From positions 1-5,609 of the forward strand of contig JAHKXX010000272.1 of NCBI GenBank assembly GCA_020627425.1: a stretch of 5,609 nt of DNA, written 5' to 3'. The position numbers and the translations under genes were made by a program. This DNA comes from a bacterium (GTDB lineage Bacteria > Bacillota > Clostridia > Oscillospirales > Acutalibacteraceae). Positions within the stretch are counted from its first letter, which is position 1; each line of letters starts with the position of its first letter. The notes beneath the pieces are model-generated. The model saw nothing but the letters and a program-made list of their open reading frames with translations, was not told where the DNA came from and did not search any database. Positions 1 through 5,583 of this stretch are shown piece by piece.

Positions 1-272
1 CCTTCAAGATATGTCACCGTAAAATATTCTCCGCGCTCTGCTTCATCGTGCATACGCACAAAATCCTCTACGGAGTCCGCTCTGCCGTAAAGCGTTTTTC
101 CCTGATAGTCTATGGTATAGTTTACCGTCATCTGAAAATACCCGTCCGAAAGCAGCAACTGCGGCACGATCTCTACGGTTTTGTATGCGCGGTTTTCAAT
201 ATCCTTTTTTGCAATATCCTGAAGCTTAAGTGGAAAATGCCGTATTATTTTTTTAGCTGTATCACGCGTCAT
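1..272 (-). CDS. Unrecognised protein, N-terminal 90 residues (3' end outside window)
   Basis: Reading the minus strand from an ATG at 272-270 gives an open frame without stops to the window edge, 90 codons plus two bases. The protein starts MTRDTAKKIIRHFPLKLQDI and goes on as a charged, soluble-looking sequence. An amphipathic basic N-terminus is followed by a stretch resembling alternating beta strands (EIVPQLLLSDGYFQMTVNYT, then TLYGRADSVEDFV). I see no signal peptide, membrane segment or known catalytic motif, and I do not recognise the family. Its ATG overlaps the TGA of the alkylation-repair gene (ATGA, 269-272), and a purine-rich AAAAGAG at 281-287 lies 8 nt upstream, which supports this start and suggests translational coupling. 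It is probably the last or next-to-last visible member of the operon. Function unknown; a real gene is likely because of the coupling and the open frame. Confidence 0.72.
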   Translation of the reverse strand, partial: MTRDTAKKIIRHFPLKLQDIAKKDIENRAYKTVEIVPQLLLSDGYFQMTVNYTIDYQGKTLYGRADSVEDFVRMHDEAERGEYFTVTYLE

Positions 273-949
273 TTTATTATCTCTTTTCTTAGCATTATTT
301 TGTCCTCTTTACTTACTCTGTAGGAGTCGCACAGCTTCCCGACGGTTCGTTTCAGCGTAGCGGAGTCGATATATTCCTCCGACAGATACGGCAGTGTAGC
401 CTCGCGGTATTTTATAAAGCACTCCGATAGCGCCCACGCCACACCCATAGAGGAATAGTATTTTTCTGTATTAATTCTCCCAAGGCTATATAGCGTTTTT
501 TCTATGTATTCGTCATTTATATAGTGGCATTTCAGCATTATAGCCGCAAACCGTGCGAAAAACTCCCGGTCACTGTTTATATAGTCCTCCAAAAAGAGAT
601 ACATATCCTTCCGGTTGCTTTTTACAAATTTAAAGCCGGGGACAGCCGTATCGCACACCGCCCAATTGTCAATAAGCGGTACAAAGGCTTTTATGCGTTC
701 CTTTCTTTCGCTGTATTCAAGGGGCATAATTCCGAGAAGAATACCGAGCAGCAATTTTTCTTCATAATAATAAACGCTTTCATCAAGCACGGAGAGGTCG
801 CCGCTTTTTGAAAGCTCTTTTGCAAGCTTTCTTATAACAGGTATCCTGACCCCGATCATCTCTCCTGCATCGGGAGTAAGACTTTTGGTGAAATCACGGT
901 ATACGGGGTCTGCGTTTTCCTTTAAATATGTTAATATTTGTTGGTTCAT
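269..949 (-). CDS. AlkD-like DNA alkylation repair protein (HEAT-like DNA glycosylase)
   Basis: The 226-residue protein resembles the DNA_alkylation_repair family typified by Bacillus cereus AlkD, all-helical HEAT-like-repeat glycosylases that excise cationic alkylated bases such as 3-methyladenine and 7-methylguanine. Landmarks are the early VRIPVIRKLAKEL stretch (34-46), the NWAVCD motif with W96 and D100, R133 in the RFAAIMLK helix and W172 in GVAWALSE. The W-x3-D spacing, and the 39 residues between R133 and the later tryptophan, match my recollection of the AlkD active-site residues W109, D113, R148 and W187. Length is normal for the family. The ATG lies 1 nt after the recQ stop. No good Shine-Dalgarno is present (only GAGG at 962-965, 12 nt away), so translation probably depends on ribosomes finishing recQ. 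Members of this family differ in activity, so the exact substrate is inferred. Confidence 0.9.
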   Translation of the reverse strand: MNQQILTYLKENADPVYRDFTKSLTPDAGEMIGVRIPVIRKLAKELSKSGDLSVLDESVYYYEEKLLLGILLGIMPLEYSERKERIKAFVPLIDNWAVCDTAVPGFKFVKSNRKDMYLFLEDYINSDREFFARFAAIMLKCHYINDEYIEKTLYSLGRINTEKYYSSMGVAWALSECFIKYREATLPYLSEEYIDSATLKRTVGKLCDSYRVSKEDKIMLRKEIIK

Positions 950-950
950 A

Positions 951-2462
951 TTAAAAATCAGCCTCGTTTTCGTATTTATTTACTTCATCAAGAAATATCT
1001 GTCCGTATTTTCTCAGCTTTGCTTCGCCCAGTCCTCTTATCCCCGACAGCTCTTTTATATTTCTCGGGGAGCCTGCCGCTATTCTGATCAGCGTATCATC
1101 GCCCATGACAGAGTAGGCAGGAACACCGGCTCTTTTTGCAAGGGTGCTTCTGAGAGTCTTTAGTCTTGCAAGCAGTGCTTCGTCTACAAAAAGCCTCTCT
1201 GTGTCCGTCGCGACTGCGCTGCGTTCGTAGTTTCTGCCAAGTCCCCGGCAAACGCTGCAATTGTTGCACGGGGGAACAAAGCTCTGACCGAAGTAACCGA
1301 GTATTCTTTTTCTCAGGCACACGGTTTTTGATGTGGAGTAAAAGGTCATAAGTCTTAGCTTTTCTTCTTCGTTTTTAATAAACTCCTCGCGTTCTGTTTC
1401 GGTGAAGTCCTCGTTCTCCGCGCCCTTTTTTATAAAGAATCTGTTTAGCATTACGTCTCGCTTATCATAGAGAAGTATACACTCGGAGGGTTCTCCGTCA
1501 CGTCCGGCTCTGCCTGCCTGCTGATAGTACTCCTCCATATTTGCCGGCATATTGTAATGTATGACAAAGCGCACGTCGGGTTTGTCTATACCCATACCAA
1601 AGGCGCTTGTTGCCACTATTATTTTTGTTCTGTCATATATAAAAGCATTCTGATTGTCCGTTCTGTCCGCATCATTCATTCCTGCGTGATAGGGAAGTGC
1701 GTCTATTCCGTTATAATTCAGCACAGCCGCTATATGGTCAACGGTTTTTCTTGTGCCGCAGTATATTATTCCCGATTCATCGGCGCGGCCCCCGATATAG
1801 TCGATCAAAAAACCCTCGCGGTCTATCGGATCGTATACTGCAAAGAAAAGGTTTTTTCTGTCAAAGCCGGTTACCACATTGTATGGGTCTTTCAGTCCGA
1901 GCAGGTGAAGTATATCCTCCTTTACTCTTTTTGTAGCTGTCGCCGTAAAGGCAGCTACAACGGGGCGTGTTGGCAGCGCGTCTATAAAGCTGTTTATATT
2001 CAGATAGCTCGGGCGAAAGTCGTGTCCCCACTGAGAGATACAGTGAGATTCGTCTACCGCTATAAGAGAGATATCGGCATTTTTTGCAAAGTCAAGAAAG
2101 CCCGTCGTTTCCAGACGCTCGGGTGCTGCATAGATGATCTTATATTTTCCGTTTGCAGCGTTATAAAGCGCCATTTCCATTTGTCTCGGCGTCAGCGAGC
2201 TGTTAAGGTACGCTGCCCTGACGCCCATCCCTATAAGGGACTGTACCTGATCCTGCATTAGCGAAATAAGCGGAGAGATGACCAGTGTTATCCCAGGCAT
2301 AGCAAGTGCGGGTATCTGATAGCAGATCGACTTGCCGGCGCCCGTCGGCATTACGGCGCAGACATCACGGTGTGACAGAAGCTGTCGGATAATATCCTCC
2401 TGTGCAGGTCTGAAGGAATCATAGCCGTAATACTTTTTCAGTATTTCATAAATATCGTTCAA
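951..2462 (-). CDS. recQ: RecQ-type ATP-dependent 3'-5' DNA helicase, compact form without winged-helix domain
   Basis: This 503-residue superfamily 2 helicase unwinds duplex, forked or recombination-intermediate DNA. The N-terminus is typical (MNDIYEILKKYYGYDSFRPA). Visible motifs are Walker A MPTGAGKS (38-45), DESH (137-140) followed by the RecQ aromatic-rich loop to about 151, FTATAT (172-177), motif V around ATSAFGMGID (284-293) and motif VI QQAGRAGRDG (314-323). Zinc ligands C382, C399, C402 and C405 have the same 17/3/3 spacing as in E. coli RecQ. An HRDC-like domain fills about 427-497. Only about 20 residues separate the last zinc cysteine from the HRDC domain, so the RQC winged helix is missing; the protein is about 100 residues shorter than E. 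coli RecQ. The start is TTG (2462-2460), overlapping the nuclease stop as TTGA, with GGTGA at 2469-2473 as ribosome site 6 nt upstream. RecQ assignment is firm; whether it replaces or supplements another RecQ is unknown. Confidence 0.95.
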   Translation of the reverse strand: MNDIYEILKKYYGYDSFRPAQEDIIRQLLSHRDVCAVMPTGAGKSICYQIPALAMPGITLVISPLISLMQDQVQSLIGMGVRAAYLNSSLTPRQMEMALYNAANGKYKIIYAAPERLETTGFLDFAKNADISLIAVDESHCISQWGHDFRPSYLNINSFIDALPTRPVVAAFTATATKRVKEDILHLLGLKDPYNVVTGFDRKNLFFAVYDPIDREGFLIDYIGGRADESGIIYCGTRKTVDHIAAVLNYNGIDALPYHAGMNDADRTDNQNAFIYDRTKIIVATSAFGMGIDKPDVRFVIHYNMPANMEEYYQQAGRAGRDGEPSECILLYDKRDVMLNRFFIKKGAENEDFTETEREEFIKNEEEKLRLMTFYSTSKTVCLRKRILGYFGQSFVPPCNNCSVCRGLGRNYERSAVATDTERLFVDEALLARLKTLRSTLAKRAGVPAYSVMGDDTLIRIAAGSPRNIKELSGIRGLGEAKLRKYGQIFLDEVNKYENEADF

Positions 2463-2779
2463 AGCTCGTCACCGTCCGTGCTTACGCGTTTATAGTCCAA
2501 AATATTTATTTTGTCTTTCAAAACAGACATCTCATCAGAGCTTATCAGAAGCTCCTTTTTATCCCTGCTGAGTGTCTTTATATAGTATTCAAGCCTTGTT
2601 GCCTGTGTTTTTGTGTTGCTCTCCCACACTGCCGCAAGAGCTACCGCCGTATGAGATCGCGTATATTTTGCCGCCTTGGCGCCCTTGGAGCTATGCTCTC
2701 TGTAGCGACGTTTATAGTCGGTGCAGTAGCCCGTATACAGCGACCCGTCATCACACCGGAGCATATAGGTATAGTACAT
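2459..2779 (-). CDS. GIY-YIG nuclease family protein (URI / YhbQ-YazA type)
   Basis: This 106-residue protein is essentially one GIY-YIG domain, similar to the small stand-alone URI-domain proteins (E. coli YhbQ, B. subtilis YazA; COG2827). The GIY element is YTY (3-5) in MYYTYMLRCDDGS, and the YIG element is YTG (15-17). They are followed by the catalytic-arginine region YKRRYREH (22-29), the family stretch KGAKAAKYTR (32-41), and the metal-binding glutamate E64 in RLEYYIKTLSRDKK. About 20 residues after the domain are not recognised. Family members are thought to cut or bind DNA, but a cellular role is not well defined. The ATG lies 3 nt after the preceding stop, with an AGGAG ribosome site at 2787-2791 inside the end of that gene, and its own stop overlaps the recQ TTG start. 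Position next to recQ and alkD suggests a DNA-processing job; this is inference. Confidence 0.9.
   Translation of the reverse strand: MYYTYMLRCDDGSLYTGYCTDYKRRYREHSSKGAKAAKYTRSHTAVALAAVWESNTKTQATRLEYYIKTLSRDKKELLISSDEMSVLKDKINILDYKRVSTDGDEL
2469..2473 (-). promoter_or_regulatory. Ribosome binding site for the TTG start of recQ
   Basis: GGTGA on the minus strand, inside the end of the nuclease gene, lies 6 nt before the TTG at 2462-2460. The TTG overlaps the nuclease TGA (TTGA), so terminating ribosomes can restart here. The conserved RecQ N-terminus begins exactly at this codon, which supports the start. Confidence 0.7.
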
Positions 2780-2782
2780 ATC

Positions 2783-3157
2783 TCAGCTCCTGTTTTTAGC
2801 CATTTCCTCGTGGTCAGCCTTTACCGCCTCATAAAGCTCGCTGCTCGACCAGAAAATGTTGGTGTCCGTGAGTATTGCTTTCAGAGCCACTCTGCCGATA
2901 CCGCATTTTTTCAGCGCTCTTATAATGCCGTCTATATCACTGCTGCCGCAGCCGCACAGCAGAAGCATTTCTTCGTCGAAGTCCGTAAAATCCTTATCGG
3001 GAGAATCAAACCCCTTTATTTTACAAAGCACACCCAGCGGCTTTTTATAGCTTTCCTTTTCTACCCGTATGCCGGCTATACCGAGCGGCATAAGTGCAAG
3101 CTTTATGGCTTTTTCCCGCTGCTCACTGAAATTATATATATAAACTGATTTTTTCAC
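2783..3157 (-). CDS. DUF3783 domain protein (function unknown)
   Basis: The 124-residue protein has the hallmarks of the DUF3783 family of Clostridia: FDEEMLLLCG (60-69), then a helix DGIIRALKKCGI (76-87), then ALKAILTDTNIFWS (91-104), where the LKAxLTxTNxxW signature is typical, and a helical ELYEAVKADHEEM tail. The first 45 residues contain a short strand (KKSVYIYNF) and a segment on PLGI, suggesting a small alpha/beta fold. No catalytic motif, signal peptide or membrane segment is visible. The start is GTG at 3157-3155, supported by a consensus AAAGGAG at 3164-3170 with a 6-nt spacer; the ATG two bases upstream is out of frame and meets TGA at once. It lies 25 nt after the lepA stop and 3 nt before the nuclease gene. 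Family assignment is by recalled signature; no biochemical role is known to me. Confidence 0.85.
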   Translation of the reverse strand: MKKSVYIYNFSEQREKAIKLALMPLGIAGIRVEKESYKKPLGVLCKIKGFDSPDKDFTDFDEEMLLLCGCGSSDIDGIIRALKKCGIGRVALKAILTDTNIFWSSSELYEAVKADHEEMAKNRS

Positions 3158-3163
3158 ATTGTA

Positions 3164-3170
3164 CTCCTTT
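3164..3170 (-). promoter_or_regulatory. Ribosome binding site deciding the GTG start of the DUF3783 gene
   Basis: AAAGGAG on the minus strand lies 6 nt before GTG (3157-3155). The neighbouring ATG at 3159-3157 is in another frame and is followed directly by a stop, so GTG is the real start. Confidence 0.85.
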
Positions 3171-3182
3171 GATTACAAAGCG

Positions 3183-4991
3183 TCAGGTATCAAGCTTCAG
3201 CACAGCCATAAATGCCTCCTGCGGCACCTCTACCGTACCGAGCTGTCTCATACGCTTTTTGCCCTCCTTCTGCTTTTCGAGGAGCTTTTTCTTTCTCGTG
3301 ATATCGCCGCCGTAGCACTTTGCGAGTACGTCCTTTCGCATAGCCTTTACTGTTTCACGGGCGATTATTTTCCCGCCGATACAAGCCTGTATCGGTACTT
3401 CGAACAGCTGGCGCGGAATTTTTTCCTTCAGCTTTTCCGCCAACTTTCTTGCACGGGAATATGCTTTGTCTGCGTGTATTATAAACGAGAGCGCGTCTAC
3501 CGTCTCGCCGTTGAGCATAATATCCAGCTTGACAAGCTTTGACTCCTGATAATCCGACAGCTCGTAGTCAAACGACGCATAGCCTCTTGTACGGGATTTC
3601 AGTGTATCAAAAAAGTCGTATACTATTTCTGCCAGCGGAAGCCGATAGTGAATATCCACTCTGTCGGAGTCGATATATTTCATATCTATAAACTCGCCGC
3701 GTCTGTCCTGACAAAGCTCCATGATATTTCCCACATATTCCGAGGGAGAATAGATATGCGCGTTTGTCATAGGCTCCTCGGCTTTTGCGATAAGACCCGG
3801 ATCGGGGTAGTTAGTGGGGTTATCTATAAGCTCTACGGTGCCGTCCGTTTTTGTTATTCTGAAGATAACGCTTGGTGCTGTGGTTATCAGGTCAAGGTTA
3901 TACTCACGCTCGAGTCTTTCCTGGATTATCTCCATATGAAGCAGACCTAAAAAGCCGCAACGAAAGCCAAAGCCGAGTGCAACAGAGGTCTCCGGCTCAA
4001 AGGACAGGGACGCGTCGTTCAGCTCCAGCTTTTCCAGAGCGTCGCGCAGATCGGGATACCTTGCTCCGTCGGCAGGATAAATGCCGCAGAATACCATTGG
4101 ATTTACCGCTCTGTAGCCGGGCAGAGGCTCGTCTGCCGGTCTTTGTGCAAGCGTTACCGTATCGCCGACTCTTGCGTCGCTTACGGTCTTTATCGAAGCG
4201 GCGATATAGCCGACCTCGCCTGCATAAAGCGCGTTTGCAGGCTCGAGAGAGGTAGCGCGCATAAACCCACATTCCACTACCGAAAACTCGGAGCCTGTCG
4301 CCATAAGTCTTATAGTGTCGCCCGTATGAAGCTCTCCGTCCTTTACTCTGACATAGATTATAACGCCCTTATAGCTGTCATAATATGAGTCAAAGATAAG
4401 CGCTCTCAGCGGCTTTGAGTCGTCTCCCTCCGGCGGCGGAACGAGGCTTACTATTTCTTCCATTACATCGTGTATATTTATACCCTGTTTAGCGGATATA
4501 CACGGTGCATCCTGTGCAGGCAGACCGATAACGTCCTCTATTTCGTTTTTTACTCTGTCGGGATCCGCAGACGGAAGGTCTATTTTATTGATAACGGGTA
4601 CTATTTCAAGACCTGCGTCAAGTGCAAGATAGGTGTTCGCGAGTGTCTGAGCCTCGATACCCTGAGACGCGTCCACAACGAGCACTGCGCCCTCGCACGC
4701 CGCGAGAGATCTTGAGACTTCATAGTTAAAATCGACGTGACCGGGAGTATCTATAAGATTAAATATATACTCCTCACCGTCGTCAGCCTTATAGACCAGT
4801 GTTACCGCGTGTGCTTTTATTGTTATGCCGCGTTCCCTTTCAAGCTCCATATTATCGAGAAGCTGATCCTCCATATCTCTTATCGCAACAGACTGTGTCT
4901 GCTCGAGTATCCTATCGGCAAGTGTAGACTTACCGTGATCTATATGTGCAATTATACTGAAATTCCTGATCTTGCTCTTATCTACTGACAT
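3183..4991 (-). CDS. lepA: Elongation factor 4 (LepA), ribosome-associated translational GTPase
   Basis: The 602-residue product matches LepA/EF4 over full length (about 600 residues). LepA is a conserved GTPase that binds ribosomes; back-translocation of stalled ribosomes and a role in initiation or 30S biogenesis have both been proposed. GTPase motifs are complete: G1 AHIDHGKST (15-23), G2 ERGITIK (53-59), G3 DTPGH (81-85), G4 NKID (135-138) and G5 SAK (166-168). Domain II follows to about 290, with EF-G III- and V-like domains after it. The LepA-specific C-terminal domain ends with a typical lysine/arginine-rich segment (KKKLLEKQKEGKKRM) and VEVPQEAFMAVLKLDT. The ATG at 4991-4989 is preceded by a purine-rich AGGTAGG at 4996-5002, rather close to the start. 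It is the first gene of the operon and has a near-consensus promoter about 30 nt upstream. No defect seen. Confidence 0.98.
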   Translation of the reverse strand: MSVDKSKIRNFSIIAHIDHGKSTLADRILEQTQSVAIRDMEDQLLDNMELERERGITIKAHAVTLVYKADDGEEYIFNLIDTPGHVDFNYEVSRSLAACEGAVLVVDASQGIEAQTLANTYLALDAGLEIVPVINKIDLPSADPDRVKNEIEDVIGLPAQDAPCISAKQGINIHDVMEEIVSLVPPPEGDDSKPLRALIFDSYYDSYKGVIIYVRVKDGELHTGDTIRLMATGSEFSVVECGFMRATSLEPANALYAGEVGYIAASIKTVSDARVGDTVTLAQRPADEPLPGYRAVNPMVFCGIYPADGARYPDLRDALEKLELNDASLSFEPETSVALGFGFRCGFLGLLHMEIIQERLEREYNLDLITTAPSVIFRITKTDGTVELIDNPTNYPDPGLIAKAEEPMTNAHIYSPSEYVGNIMELCQDRRGEFIDMKYIDSDRVDIHYRLPLAEIVYDFFDTLKSRTRGYASFDYELSDYQESKLVKLDIMLNGETVDALSFIIHADKAYSRARKLAEKLKEKIPRQLFEVPIQACIGGKIIARETVKAMRKDVLAKCYGGDITRKKKLLEKQKEGKKRMRQLGTVEVPQEAFMAVLKLDT

Positions 4992-5027
4992 TCTTCCTAC
5001 CTGCCTTCAATCCGTATTCTCCCCCTA

Positions 5028-5057
5028 ATTATATCAGCGCACTCCCTCCCCTGTCAA
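5028..5057 (-). promoter_or_regulatory. Sigma-A promoter of the lepA operon
   Basis: On the minus strand a perfect -35 box TTGACA (5057-5052) is followed after 18 bp by a perfect -10 box TATAAT (5033-5028), itself preceded by TG plus one base (extended -10, TGATATAAT, 5036-5028). Transcription should start near 5021, leaving a leader of about 30 nt before the lepA ATG. Both boxes match consensus, so strong constitutive expression is expected. The -35 box ends 4 bp short of the palindromic element beginning at 5062, which therefore occupies the upstream activator/UP-element position. No operator is evident. Confidence 0.88.
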
Positions 5058-5061
5058 GCAG

Positions 5062-5082
5062 CGGCGGAGTGCCTCCGCGGTC
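5062..5082 (+). repeat. Left outer arm of the palindromic element (21 bp)
   Basis: This is an exact inverted copy of 5488-5508. It contains its own 6-bp hairpin GCGGAG-TGC-CTCCGC (5064-5078). It lies 4 bp from the lepA -35 box. Confidence 0.85.
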
Positions 5083-5142
5083 AACTCCCTCTTGCCGCAC
5101 GGCGGCAAGAGCGTGCAACGCACGCTACAGCGTAACGAGTTA
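5064..5142. repeat. Cluster of tandem short GC-rich hairpins
   Basis: Successive dyads are GCGGAG-TGC-CTCCGC (5064-5078), CTCTTGCCGC-ACG-GCGGCAAGAG (5089-5111, a perfect 10-bp stem), GCGTGC-AAC-GCACGC (5111-5125), ACGCT-AC-AGCGT (5122-5133, overlapping the previous one and so exclusive with it) and TAAC-GA-GTTA (5133-5142). None is followed by a T run on either strand, so they are not intrinsic terminators. REP-like repeats or protein-binding sites are possible. Confidence 0.7.
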
Positions 5143-5239
5143 TTGTTGCCGCGTACTCTATCTGAACGTCTTTAGTTGATTGTATTATACCTCTCAGTCC
5201 GCGCCGTGCCGCACAGGGCGGTACTTGACGCTGTCTTTT

Positions 5240-5371
5240 GGTGGAGACGAGTGTATTTGTCTATTCTATTTATCGTCTCCATCTTTAAATTAAAGAATAA
5301 ATAATAATGGAATGGACGTGAGAGTTTTTTGGAAACAATGAGCAGAGTAGATAAATATATTTGTCTCCACT
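5240..5371 (+). other. Long inner stem-loop, candidate plus-strand structured RNA
   Basis: 5240-5267 pairs with 5344-5371 over 28 consecutive positions: 22 Watson-Crick pairs and 6 G-T pairs (at 5240, 5249, 5251, 5253, 5259 and 5264). As plus-strand RNA all six are allowed G-U wobbles; as minus-strand RNA they would be A-C mismatches. The loop can form a smaller hairpin, CGTC (5274-5277) with GACG (5315-5318) and TCCAT (5278-5282) with ATGGA (5307-5311), capped by the palindrome CTTTAA-A-TTAAAG (5283-5295). An exact TGGAGACG/CGTCTCCA pair (5242-5249 with 5274-5281) offers an alternative fold. No clear plus-strand promoter was found, so transcription is unproven. Confidence 0.5.
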
Positions 5372-5421
5372 CTAAATCAGCACGAGCGGCGCCCCGAGCG
5401 CCGTGACGCGAAATGAGAGGT

Positions 5422-5450
5422 ATAATAAACCAAATTTGTACGCGTGCCAA
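5422..5450 (-). promoter_or_regulatory. Possible second promoter inside the palindromic element, reading toward lepA
   Basis: On the minus strand TTGGCA (5450-5445) and TATTAT (5427-5422) are separated by 17 bp; each matches consensus at 5 of 6 positions. It would give a transcript crossing the inner stem and the tandem hairpins and reaching lepA with a leader of about 420 nt. The -10 box lies in a conserved arm of the element, but the mirror arm on the plus strand has no matching -35 box at the right distance. Promoter-like matches are easy to find in AT-rich DNA, so this is tentative. Confidence 0.35.
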
Positions 5451-5487
5451 TAAGGTAGGCGGTAACATCAATCAGAGTGCGCGAATC

Positions 5488-5508
5488 GACCGCGGAGGCA
5501 CTCCGCCG
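5488..5508 (-). repeat. Right outer arm of the palindromic element (21 bp)
   Basis: This is an exact inverted copy of 5062-5082, with the internal hairpin GCGGAG-GCA-CTCCGC (5492-5506). A second overlapping palindrome, CTCCG-C-CGGAG, lies at 5501-5511. GC-rich palindromes of this kind resemble dispersed REP-like repeats of Oscillospiraceae genomes; that likeness is from memory. Confidence 0.8.
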
Positions 5509-5583
5509 GAGGCGTTGGTGTAAAATAATTCTGGGTGTTTTGGAATAGGTTCAAGTAACGCGATTTAGTGTGATATACCAAGC

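Larger units (their letters stand above)
5062..5508. repeat. Large palindromic element: four nested inverted repeats (possible MITE or structured RNA)
   Basis: Four arm pairs nest around a centre near 5285-5305. The outermost, 5062-5082 with 5488-5508, is an exact 21-bp inverted repeat. Next, 5140-5156 with 5438-5453 gives TTATTG/CAATAA plus CGCGTAC/GTACGCG and 2 more pairs, with small bulges. Then 5183-5220 with 5390-5427 pairs at 32 of 38 positions without gaps, including an exact 14-bp TATTATACCTCTCA end. The innermost, 5240-5267 with 5344-5371, is 28 pairs without a break when G-U is allowed. The loop (5268-5343) can itself fold. Such nesting is too extensive for chance. It could be a non-autonomous mobile element with long terminal inverted repeats, or a noncoding RNA. 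No transposase and no clear target duplication were found; I do not recognise the family. Confidence 0.8.

Noticed and set aside
1557..2261. Plus-strand open frame of 234 codons opposite recQ
   Set aside because: It is antisense to conserved helicase motifs, and the product is low in familiar features and rich in Cys/Tyr/Arg, as expected from reverse reading of codons in recQ.
2651..3148. Plus-strand open frame of 165 codons opposite the nuclease and DUF3783 genes
   Set aside because: It spans two well-supported minus-strand genes; no ribosome site or domain supports it.
269..4991. Anti-phage defence system built on RecQ and the GIY-YIG nuclease
   Set aside because: All proteins look like housekeeping or repair families at normal size, with no sensor, toxin or membrane effector domain visible, and they sit behind the core gene lepA.
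5089..5111. Perfect 10-bp hairpin as a terminator
   Set aside because: No T run follows on either strand, and the minus-strand reading leads into the lepA promoter. Treated as part of the repeat cluster.
5274..5330. Plus-strand intrinsic terminator: hairpin followed by TTTTTT at 5325-5330
   Set aside because: The T run starts 6 nt after the weak AT-rich stem and there is no plus-strand gene to terminate; it sits in the loop of the larger palindrome.
5172..5471. Minus-strand open frame of 99 codons in the intergenic region
   Set aside because: It lies almost entirely within the palindromic element, has no recognisable domain or ribosome site, and its composition follows the inverted repeats. 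Not called as a gene.
5040..5530. Insertion sequence with target-site duplication
   Set aside because: No transposase remnant, and the flanks outside 5062 and 5508 show no convincing short direct duplication; a MITE remains possible but is not shown.
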